In this document: piece after piece, positions 1-6,738 of the stretch
How positions within the stretch are numbered: the stretch's first letter is position 1
Layout of the letters: each line of letters starts with the position of its first letter
DNA from: Palsa-870 sp035937155
GTDB taxonomy: Bacteria > Chloroflexota > Dormibacteria > Dormibacterales > Dormibacteraceae
Direction: 5' to 3'
DNA: 14,960 bases
NCBI GenBank assembly: GCA_035937155.1
Contig: DASYVJ010000094.1
Span: 1 to 14,960, forward strand
Notes under the pieces: model-generated
Database searches by the model: none
Seen by the model: only the letters and a program-made list of their open reading frames with translations
Told to the model about the DNA's origin: nothing
Made by a program: the position numbers and the translations under genes

Positions 1-2
1 GC

Positions 3-608
3 TCGGCTTGGGAGCCGCTGGCGCGCAGGTCAGGCGCCCATGACGACCGCAGTCGCGAGAAGCGGTTTGCCGATGCCGCGGTCGAGCTCGCCCACCATGG
101 CTTGGACAGTGGTCTGATTCCGCAGACGGCCACTCAGCGCACTCACCTCCAGGTCACCGCATCGCTCGAGACGCTGCTTGGCTTGCCCGGTGCGCCGGCG
201 GCGGACATGGAGTTCTCCCTTCCAATCTCCTCCAAGACGGTCGAGCGGCTTGCCTGTGACTCGTCGGTCACCCGCATCCTGCTCGGCTCGGATTCCATGG
301 TCATCGACGTCGGGCGGGCCAAGCGGACGATCTCGGGACCAGCGCGCAAGGCGCTCAACGTGCGTGACCGCGGCTGCACCTGGCCGGGTTGCGAGCGGCC
401 GGCGAGCTGGACCTCGGGACACCATATCCAGCACTGGCTTCACGGCGGCTCGAATGCACCGCCCAACCTGACCTTGCTCTGCTACCGGCATCACTGGATG
501 GTGCATGAGGGTAACTGGCAGATCGTCCGCGGCGACGATGGGCGGATGCTGACCATTCCGCCGACGGTTACGTTCGGTCCATCGTGGCGGGGACCAGACT
601 CGTCCTAG
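3..608 (+). CDS. DUF222-type HNH endonuclease, C-terminal part (5' end outside window)
   Basis: The reading frame is open from base 3 to a TAG at 606-608 and gives about 201 residues. A TTG at 102 could be read as a start, but homology-like sequence continues upstream of it, so the gene is cut by the window edge. The C-terminal half carries the HNH nuclease fold: a CxxxxC pair (partial residues 125 and 130, GCTWPGCERP), an HH pair (140-141, in GHHIQHW), an Asn at 155 (PPNL), then LCYRHH (Cys160, His163-164) and a final His168. Together these are the usual beta-beta-alpha metal and catalytic residues. The upstream part (SLETLLG, ACDSSVTRILLG, DVGRAKRTI) matches the typical end of the DUF222 region in actinobacterial 13E12-repeat proteins. 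Such proteins are usually 400-500 aa, so roughly half is missing. The substrate is unknown; family members are often repetitive and mobile-like. The gene converges on the leftward operon. Confidence 0.85.
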   Translation, partial: SAWEPLARRSGAHDDRSREKRFADAAVELAHHGLDSGLIPQTATQRTHLQVTASLETLLGLPGAPAADMEFSLPISSKTVERLACDSSVTRILLGSDSMVIDVGRAKRTISGPARKALNVRDRGCTWPGCERPASWTSGHHIQHWLHGGSNAPPNLTLLCYRHHWMVHEGNWQIVRGDDGRMLTIPPTVTFGPSWRGPDSS

Positions 609-745
609 ACTCCGCGGGGTGAACGGGTCGCTCCGATCCGACCGGCTGAAGATCGCCGATGGGCGGCACGTGGGTTTATCGGTTTGGGGCGACACCGATC
701 GTGCTGGTCATATGCAAGTCGCTCCTGCCGGGCGTCTGCGGGAAA

Positions 746-1438
746 TCAGGTTAAGGACTGGCTTTTCAAACGTCCGGTGTCGATGATGCTGAGGCCCGCG
801 AGCAGGCCGGTGCAGCAGAGCAGGATCCAGTCAAACGCCCGTGTTGGGGGCACGGGCGGCGGGTCGAATTGGCTGGAGATCGGCTGAAACAGCGGGGCCA
901 CCGGCGACACAAATGAGGCAAGGACAAGAGCCAGTGCCACGAGCGATGCATAGGTGATGCCACGAGCGGTGCGGCCAATGCGGATAAGGCCGATTCCGGG
1001 GAGCGCCGCGAGGAGCCAGACCTCGGCCCGACGAGGCCGCTCCAGGTTGTAGTACCTCTTGGCGATGATCGCGCCGCCTGCCAGGAGTCCAAGAGCCGCG
1101 TAGAACCATCCCGGCCCGACCAGGTCGATCCCGATGAATGGAAAGTCGATGCCGGCGAATCGCGATGTCGTGGCAATCCATATCGCCCAGCCGAACCATC
1201 CGAGCCACAATGCTTCGCCGGCGAGGGTTGCGGCGAGGCCCAACGCGAGGTTGGTGGCCAGCAGCGCGACCACCGGGGCGAGAACGATCAGCCAGCAGAT
1301 CGGGCTCTGGAACCCGAAAGTCGCATCGAGGCCCGCCTGCGGTATCCGGATCGTCCACGGCGACACCAGCGCGAGAAAGACGCAGACGGCCGCGAGCACG
1401 CCAAGAGCCGAGGCAATGGCACGCCTTGGGTCAATCAC
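746..1438 (-). CDS. Hypothetical polytopic membrane protein, 230 aa
   Basis: I do not recognise the family. The protein is very hydrophobic, with probable membrane segments near residues 9-27, 47-74 (perhaps one long or two short), 76-91, 108-126, 139-152, 160-180 and 202-218. It has a Pro-rich loop near 191-199 (FDPPPVPPT). A PGIGLIRIGRTARG stretch at 147-160 recalls the short PG-G-GR-G motif seen in several unrelated small membrane families, but it is not diagnostic. The start is GTG at 1438-1436. Its first G is also the last base of the metH stop (TAGTG, one-base overlap), so it is probably translated by coupling to metH and is the last gene of the operon. No enzymatic residues or signal peptide distinct from the first membrane segment are visible. 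A role in methionine or cobalamin metabolism is not supported by anything beyond position. Confidence 0.75.
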   Translation of the reverse strand: MIDPRRAIASALGVLAAVCVFLALVSPWTIRIPQAGLDATFGFQSPICWLIVLAPVVALLATNLALGLAATLAGEALWLGWFGWAIWIATTSRFAGIDFPFIGIDLVGPGWFYAALGLLAGGAIIAKRYYNLERPRRAEVWLLAALPGIGLIRIGRTARGITYASLVALALVLASFVSPVAPLFQPISSQFDPPPVPPTRAFDWILLCCTGLLAGLSIIDTGRLKSQSLT

Positions 1439-4400
1439 TAGCGGATCGCCGGGGTGGTCTCCACTTCCTCGTACCCAAGGATCGGACGGAGCCAGCGTTC
1501 CGCCTCGGTGACAGGCATCTGCTTGCGGCGCGCGTAGTCCTCGACCTGGTCGCGGCCGACCTTCCCGACCATGAAGTAGCGCGACTGCGGATGCGCGAAG
1601 TAGAGACCGGCCACGGCTGCGGTCGGCGTCATGGCACCTGACTCGGTGAGGTCCATGCCGATTGAGCGCGCATCGAGCAGGTCGAAGAGCTTGTGCTTCT
1701 CAGAGTGGTCAGGGCAAGCCGGGTAGCCGAACGCCGGGCGGATGCCGCGGTACTTCTCGCCGATCAGGTCCTCCCGCGAATGTCTCGGACCTTTCTCGTA
1801 CCACCCGCGCCGCGCGACTTCGTGCAGGTACTCCGCGAACGCCTCGGCCAGCCGGTCGGCGAGCGCCTTGACCATGATCGCGCGGTAGTCGTCGTGCTCG
1901 GCCTGGTAGCGCTGCGCCAGCTCGTCCACGCCAAGGCCTGCGGTGACGGCGAAGGCGCCGAGATGGTCGCGTTGTGGGGCGATGAAGTCGGCCAGGGAGT
2001 AGTACGGCTTGTCGTCGCCATGATCGACCTGCTGCCGGAGCATCGGAAAGCGCACCCCGTTCTCGAGCACGATGTCGTCGCCTTCGGTTTGCGCCGGCCA
2101 GAAGCCGTAGACGCCCTTGGCCTGCAGCCAGGTGTTGGCCTCGATCTCATCGAGCATCTCCTCGGCGTGGCCGAACAGCTCGCGCGCGACGGCGCCGTGC
2201 GACGGGCTGTCCAGGATGGCCGGGAACTTTCCTTTCAGCTCCCATGCATGAAAGAAAAAGGTCCAGTCGATGAACTCGCGAAGCTCCGTGATAGTGGGCT
2301 CGATGATCTTCGTGCCGACGAACGGAGGGGTCGGCAGGTCATCGAAAGCCAGTCGCTGCCGCTTCGCGCGGGCGTCATTCAGGGTGAGCAGAGCACGTCG
2401 GGTTGCCGAATGCTGGGTGCGGAGCTTCTCCTGGAGAGCCTGGTTGTCGCGATCGAATGTGTGGCGGCGGTCCTTGTCAAGCAGGTCTGAGACCACCCCG
2501 ATCACGCGTGAAGCGTCCAGAACGTGGACGGTCGAGCCGTCGTACGCCGGCGCGATACGGACCGCGGTGTGCTGCTTGGACGTGGTTGCGCCGCCGATCA
2601 AGAGCGGGATCGTGAACTGCCGGCGCGTCATCTCCTTGGCGACCACGACCATCTCGTCGAGCGACGGCGTGATGAGGCCCGATAGGCCCACGACGTCGGC
2701 TTTCAGCTCGATCGCGGTATCCAGGATCTTCTCGACCGGCACCATGACACCCAGGTCTACAACCTCATAGTTGTTGCACTGGAGCACAACGCCGACGATG
2801 TTCTTGCCGATGTCATGCACGTCCCCTTTGACGGTCGCGAGCACAAGCTTGCCGCGGACGCTCTGACTTCCAGAGGCTTCCTTCTCCGCCTGCATGAAGG
2901 GCTCCAGGTAGGCGACCGCGCGCTTCATCGCCCGGGCGCTTTTGACGACCTGGGGGAGAAACATCTTGCCGGCGCCGAACAGGTCACCGACAACCTTCAT
3001 GCCGTCCATCAACGGCCCCTCGATCACGAGCAGCCCTTTCTGGTACTTCACCCGCGCCTCTTCGGCGTCGGCTTCGATGAATTCGACTTCGCCGTGGAGT
3101 ACCGCATAGGCCAGCCGCTCCTCGACAGTGCCCTCGCGCCATTTGTGGTCGACTTCGCGCTTCGTGCCGGCGCCTGAAACCGACTTGGCGAAATCGACAA
3201 GTCTTTCGGTGGCGTCGGGCCGGCGGTCGAAGATGATGTCTTCGACGAGCTCGAGCAGGTCCTTCGGGATGTCCTCGTAAACGACCAGCTGACCGGCGTT
3301 GACGATGCCCATGTCCAGGCCGGCCTTGATCGCGTGGTAGAGAAACGCTGAGTGGATGGCCTCACGGACGCGGTCGTTGCCGCGGAACGAAAACGAGAGG
3401 TTGGACACTCCACCGGAGACGTGCACCCTGGGGAAGCGTTTCTTGATCTCGCGTGTCGCGTCGATGAAATTTTTCGCGTAGGCGGAGTGCTCTTCGATGC
3501 CAGTCGCGATCGGCAGGATGTTGGGGTCGAAGATGATGTCCTCCGGCTCGAAGCCGGCCTTCTCGGTCAGGAGCTTGTAGGCGCGGCTGCAGATCTCGAC
3601 CTTGCGCTCGAGTGTGTCCGCCTGGCCGACCTCATCGAACGCCATCACCACAGCGGCAGCCCCGTACTCGCGCACCAGGCGAGCCTGCTCGAGGAACGGT
3701 TCCTCGCCACCCTTCAGGCTGATCGAGTTGCACACGCCCTTGCCCTGCAGGCACTTGAGGCCGGCTTCGAGGACGGTCCACTTGGAGCTGTCGACCATCA
3801 CGGGGATGCGGGCGATCTCGGGCTCAGTCGCGATGAGGTTGAGAAAGCGGACCATCGCCTCCTCGGAGTCGAGGAGGTCCGCGTCCATGTTGACGTCGAG
3901 CAGGTTGGCACCTCCGCGGACCTGCTCGAGCGCGACCTGCACTGCGCCGGTGAAATCGCCGCCCTCGATGAGGCGTCGGAAGCGGATTGAGCCGGTGACG
4001 TTGGTGCGCTCGCCGACCATCACGAAACCCGATTCCGGAGTGATCTCGAACGGCTCGAGTCCGCTGAAGTGGGCGCGGGTGGTTCGTTTGGGAATCTCGC
4101 GTGGCGCGATGCCATCGAGGGCCTCGCGAATCTGACGGATGTGCTCTGGTCCTGTGCCGCAGCATCCGCCTGCCGCATTGAGGAACCCGGCCTCGGCAAA
4201 CTCTTTGAGGAGGCGGCTCGTGGTGGGCGGCTCTTCGTCATACCCGCCGAACGCGTTGGGCAGCCCGGCGTTCGGGTAGCAGTGCACGTAGACCGGCGCA
4301 ACGCGAGACAGCGCGGCGATGTACGGCCGCATGTCGGTCGCGCCCAGCGAGCAGTTGATGCCGGCGGCGAACGGCTGCGCGTGCTCGACTGACGTCCACC

Positions 4401-5070
4401 ATGCCTCGACGGTCTGGCCAGAGAGGTTGCGGCCGCTGCGATCGACGATGGTGACCGAAACGAATAGCGGCAGCTCGGGCGCCACCTCCTTCACCGCGGC
4501 GATGGCCGCCTTGCTGTTCAGCGTGTCGAAGATGGTCTCGACGAGCAGGAAGTCGACACCGCCATCGCGCAGCCCGCGCACGGCCTCCGCGTATCCATCC
4601 TTCAGTTGGTCGAAGGTAACCTCGCGAAATGACGGGTCGTCGACGCGCGGCGAGAGCGAGAGCGTGACGTTGGTCGGGCCAAGGGAGCCGGCGACGAAGC
4701 GGTTCTCATAGGCGTCCGCGGCCTTGCGGGCGAGGCGCGCGCCCTCGAGGTTCATCTCGTAGGCGAGGTCCCCCAGCCCGTAGTCGGCCTGCGAGATACG
4801 CGTCGCGGTGAACGTGTTGGTAGTGACGATGTCGGCCCCTGCCTCCAGGTAGTCGCGGTGCACCTGGGTGACGAGGCCCGGCTGCGTCAGGCAGAGGACG
4901 TCGCTGTTGTTCCGCAGCGGCTTGGGGTGATCGCGAAAACGCTCGCCGCGAAAGTCCTCGTCGCTGAGCCCTCTGTGCTGCAGCATCACGCCCATAGACC
5001 CGTCGAAGATCGCGATCCGCTGTTTGAACAGCTGATCGAGGCGCTCTCGGGTGGATACGGAAGTGGCCAT
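1438..5070 (-). CDS. metH: Cobalamin-dependent methionine synthase MetH
   Basis: This cytosolic enzyme transfers a methyl group from 5-methyl-tetrahydrofolate via cobalamin to homocysteine, giving methionine. At 1210 aa it is close to the 1227 aa of the E. coli enzyme, and all modules are present. The homocysteine domain (about 15-325) has zinc ligands Cys240 (GINCSLG) and Cys303/Cys304 (GGCCGT). The pterin-binding domain (about 345-610) has GERTNVTGS at 353-361 and DVNMD at 392-396. The B12 cap and binding domains (about 645-740 and 742-880) have DVHDIGKN at 750-757, with His752 the predicted axial cobalt ligand. The reactivation domain (about 915-1205) has IDWTFFF at 934-940 and the AdoMet-binding RPAFGYPACPDH at 1111-1122. 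The ATG start is preceded by AAGGG (5077-5081 on this strand) with 6-nt spacing. It lies 22 bp after the DUF2079 gene and overlaps the next gene by one base. No cobalamin riboswitch fits in the 22-bp gap. Confidence 0.98.
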   Translation of the reverse strand: MATSVSTRERLDQLFKQRIAIFDGSMGVMLQHRGLSDEDFRGERFRDHPKPLRNNSDVLCLTQPGLVTQVHRDYLEAGADIVTTNTFTATRISQADYGLGDLAYEMNLEGARLARKAADAYENRFVAGSLGPTNVTLSLSPRVDDPSFREVTFDQLKDGYAEAVRGLRDGGVDFLLVETIFDTLNSKAAIAAVKEVAPELPLFVSVTIVDRSGRNLSGQTVEAWWTSVEHAQPFAAGINCSLGATDMRPYIAALSRVAPVYVHCYPNAGLPNAFGGYDEEPPTTSRLLKEFAEAGFLNAAGGCCGTGPEHIRQIREALDGIAPREIPKRTTRAHFSGLEPFEITPESGFVMVGERTNVTGSIRFRRLIEGGDFTGAVQVALEQVRGGANLLDVNMDADLLDSEEAMVRFLNLIATEPEIARIPVMVDSSKWTVLEAGLKCLQGKGVCNSISLKGGEEPFLEQARLVREYGAAAVVMAFDEVGQADTLERKVEICSRAYKLLTEKAGFEPEDIIFDPNILPIATGIEEHSAYAKNFIDATREIKKRFPRVHVSGGVSNLSFSFRGNDRVREAIHSAFLYHAIKAGLDMGIVNAGQLVVYEDIPKDLLELVEDIIFDRRPDATERLVDFAKSVSGAGTKREVDHKWREGTVEERLAYAVLHGEVEFIEADAEEARVKYQKGLLVIEGPLMDGMKVVGDLFGAGKMFLPQVVKSARAMKRAVAYLEPFMQAEKEASGSQSVRGKLVLATVKGDVHDIGKNIVGVVLQCNNYEVVDLGVMVPVEKILDTAIELKADVVGLSGLITPSLDEMVVVAKEMTRRQFTIPLLIGGATTSKQHTAVRIAPAYDGSTVHVLDASRVIGVVSDLLDKDRRHTFDRDNQALQEKLRTQHSATRRALLTLNDARAKRQRLAFDDLPTPPFVGTKIIEPTITELREFIDWTFFFHAWELKGKFPAILDSPSHGAVARELFGHAEEMLDEIEANTWLQAKGVYGFWPAQTEGDDIVLENGVRFPMLRQQVDHGDDKPYYSLADFIAPQRDHLGAFAVTAGLGVDELAQRYQAEHDDYRAIMVKALADRLAEAFAEYLHEVARRGWYEKGPRHSREDLIGEKYRGIRPAFGYPACPDHSEKHKLFDLLDARSIGMDLTESGAMTPTAAVAGLYFAHPQSRYFMVGKVGRDQVEDYARRKQMPVTEAERWLRPILGYEEVETTPAIR

Positions 5071-5092
5071 AGTGGACCCTTAAGAGTACGGA

Positions 5093-6550
5093 CTAATCCC
5101 CGATCGGGCTCCAGACCTGGAATCGTCCGTCGTCGTAGAGAAGGGTTCGCCCGCTGCTGGGGAGCTGGGCGATCGCGGCCCGGCGCAAGTCCGGGTGGGT
5201 TGGCCCGTCGATGTACGCCTGGCGATCGATCACGACGTAGCAGGTGCCATCAAGGAAGTCCGGAAAGTCGTTGATCGTGTGGCGGTTCGCGAGCCACACC
5301 GCCAGAGCGTCGTCGGCGTTCACCGGCGCGTTGGCCGGGATCATGGCCGTGGCGGCCTGAAGCTGGGCGACGGCGTTGGGATGCGTGAAAAGTCCGTTGT
5401 ACGCCCCGAGTGCGGGCGGAAAACGCCCGGTGCTCCAGCCGAGGATCAGCGCGGGCAGGATCGCGACCAGCGCGGTGGCGGGCCTGATCGAACGCCTCTC
5501 GAGGAACTTGCTCGCGCCAATTCCGCCGGCGACGATGAGCGGGAAGAGCAGCAGGAGGATGTAGTGGAGCTGCAGGACGTTCTGCGGGTCGTGCTCGCTC
5601 AGCACGTCCGCCAGATAAGGCGGGATCACCAGCAGCAGCCACCGCGGCGCCAGGAGCGGCAGCGCAAACATGCTCGCGATCACGCCGGCGACCGCGAGCA
5701 CAGCATCGGGACGCAAGAGTGCCGCCAACACCGTGGTCGCCGACACAGGAAACCTTGGGTCCAGGCCGATCAGCCAGCGGTAGTACACGACATCGGAGTA
5801 GCCGTAGCCGCGGAAGTGCTGCTGGATGAGGCCGGTGCCGATGAGGAACCACACGCCGGCGAGGTACACGATGAAGCGCCAATGCTTGCGGATGTCCGGC
5901 GCTCCGTACGCGGCCATCAGCAGCCCGATCACGCCCACCGTATAGACCTGGTCCTCCTTGCAAGTGAGGACCAGCACGCAAAGGACCCACATCGCTGCGC
6001 GATGGCCACGAATTCCCGCCCATGCGGCGAGCAGCGCGAGCGCTAACGCCATGTTCTCCGGATGGAAGAAATCGCGCGCGCCCTCCTGGATGGCGGCCCA
6101 GAACGGGATCGGAGCAGACAGCGCGACCGCAAGCCACGGAGCCTCGGGCCGATCGGCCGGCAGGAGCGAACGGAAAAAGAGGTAGGCGGCCGGGGCGGTC
6201 GCGGCGAGGCCGGCTGACGAAAAGATCAGCAGCACCGCTGGGTTGGGCCACAGCTTTTCGACCGCGGCGAGCACCACGAAGATGAGCTCGAAGTGGATGC
6301 CCAGGAAGTTGGCCCGCGCGAAGCTCGAATAGAAGCCCTGTCCGACCGAGATGTTCCAGATGACCTGCTGGTCATAGGCGTAGTCCCACGCGGGTCCCGT
6401 CATGCCGTACAGCCGCAGGAGCTGGCCATTGAGAGTCCACGCGAAGGCGATGGCGGCAGCCACGAGCGGCACAGTGGGGAAGATCCACCAGGCCACCGGC
6501 CGCGACTCGTCGCGGTCCGTCCGACTCACCTGCACCGCTTCGACGCTCAT
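5093..6550 (-). CDS. DUF2079 polytopic membrane protein (GT-C-like)
   Basis: The 485-aa integral membrane protein has a short cytosolic N-terminus (about 1-20), then roughly ten hydrophobic segments up to about residue 372, and a C-terminal soluble part (about 375-485) likely on the outer face. Family signatures of DUF2079 are visible: an acidic loop after the first membrane segment (WDYAYDQQVIWN, 55-66, with Asp56 and Asp60), FLGIHFELI at 82-90, FFHPENMAL at 161-169 and CKEDQ at 197-201. DUF2079 proteins resemble GT-C glycosyltransferases of the outer membrane face, and the Asp-rich first loop is where such enzymes keep catalytic residues. No reaction has been assigned to this family to my knowledge, so transferase activity is inferred. 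The ATG start is at 6550. It is the first gene of the leftward unit ahead of metH and is divergent from the glycosyltransferase/amidotransferase pair, which gives a contextual link to surface glycans. Confidence 0.85.
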   Translation of the reverse strand: MSVEAVQVSRTDRDESRPVAWWIFPTVPLVAAAIAFAWTLNGQLLRLYGMTGPAWDYAYDQQVIWNISVGQGFYSSFARANFLGIHFELIFVVLAAVEKLWPNPAVLLIFSSAGLAATAPAAYLFFRSLLPADRPEAPWLAVALSAPIPFWAAIQEGARDFFHPENMALALALLAAWAGIRGHRAAMWVLCVLVLTCKEDQVYTVGVIGLLMAAYGAPDIRKHWRFIVYLAGVWFLIGTGLIQQHFRGYGYSDVVYYRWLIGLDPRFPVSATTVLAALLRPDAVLAVAGVIASMFALPLLAPRWLLLVIPPYLADVLSEHDPQNVLQLHYILLLLFPLIVAGGIGASKFLERRSIRPATALVAILPALILGWSTGRFPPALGAYNGLFTHPNAVAQLQAATAMIPANAPVNADDALAVWLANRHTINDFPDFLDGTCYVVIDRQAYIDGPTHPDLRRAAIAQLPSSGRTLLYDDGRFQVWSPIGD

Positions 6551-6583
6551 TTGCCCTGGAGATTAATTGATTGATTTCGGCCG

Positions 6584-6598
6584 GCCGCTGCCAGCGGC
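6584..6598. repeat. 15-bp odd palindrome GCCGCTG-C-CAGCGGC
   Basis: There is a perfect inverted repeat with 7-bp arms around a single central base. It sits 33 bp upstream of the leftward DUF2079 start. Its size and position suit a dimeric repressor or activator operator, but no regulator gene is adjacent and the sequence matches no operator I know. In GC-rich DNA a 14-base match can also occur by chance. Confidence 0.45.
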
Positions 6599-6657
6599 AT
6601 CCTCCACCCGGGTGCTCCCGCGCACCAAGGGCGCGGGGACCCCGAAGGAAAGGGCCG

Positions 6658-6680
6658 ACCTCCCCGGCGAGCGGGGAGGT
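6658..6680. repeat. Perfect hairpin, 9-bp stem and 5-nt loop
   Basis: Arms ACCTCCCCG and CGGGGAGGT surround the loop GCGAG. There is no T-tract on either side, and it lies upstream of both divergent genes, so an intrinsic terminator is unlikely. The CCTCCCCG/CGGGGAGG arms look like the small intergenic palindromes (REP-like elements) scattered through many GC-rich genomes. An operator or an element forming a hairpin ahead of the rightward promoter is the alternative. Confidence 0.55.
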
Positions 6681-6724
6681 AAATGTTCCAATCCGGTGAG
6701 AAGGGTGAGCAAACTGCCCAGTCC

Positions 6725-6730
6725 TACAAT
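6725..6730 (+). promoter_or_regulatory. Candidate -10 element TACAAT for a leaderless transcript
   Basis: TACAAT ends 8 nt before the ATG at 6739 of the glycosyltransferase gene. Transcription starting about 7-9 nt downstream of this box would begin at or next to the start codon. The 8 nt before the ATG (CCCTTTAG) contain no Shine-Dalgarno sequence, which agrees with a leaderless mRNA. No strong -35 hexamer is visible 16-18 bp upstream. Confidence 0.4.
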
Positions 6731-6738
6731 CCCTTTAG

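Larger units (their letters stand above)
6551..6738. promoter_or_regulatory. Divergent promoter region between DUF2079 and glycosyltransferase genes
   Basis: These 188 bp separate two divergent coding units, so they should hold promoters for both. An AT-rich patch at about 6560-6578 (GATTAATTGATTGATTT), unusual in this GC-rich window, lies just upstream of the leftward DUF2079 start and could be its -10 area, but no good -35 is visible. The region also contains two perfect inverted repeats (6584-6598 and 6658-6680) and a -10 candidate for the rightward gene, listed separately. I found no convincing small ORF in it. Confidence 0.5.

Noticed and set aside
102..608. HNH gene starting at the TTG at 102
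   Set aside because: The same frame stays open to base 3 and encodes the expected pre-HNH DUF222 sequence (for example KRFADAAVELA), so the gene is cut by the window rather than starting here.
678..699. ATCGGT/ACCGAT inverted repeat in the 137-bp gap between the HNH gene and the leftward operon, as a possible bidirectional terminator
   Set aside because: Only a 6-bp stem with a 10-nt loop and no T-tract on either strand; too weak to call. Nothing else was seen in 609-745.
1693..2490. Long open frame (265 codons) on the + strand opposite metH
   Set aside because: It lies wholly antisense to the conserved reactivation domain of MetH; its residues are the complement of high-GC codons, with no recognisable domain.
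3352..3990. 212-codon + strand frame opposite metH
   Set aside because: Antisense shadow of the pterin-binding domain; composition (Asp/Leu/Glu/Val-rich) follows from the MetH codon pattern.
5195..6046. 283-codon + strand frame opposite the DUF2079 gene
   Set aside because: Highly charged low-complexity product typical of the antisense of a hydrophobic membrane gene; no domain.
5250..6251. 333-codon frame on the - strand within the DUF2079 gene, different frame
   Set aside because: Arg/Pro/Ala-rich out-of-frame translation of a gene with clear family motifs in the other frame.
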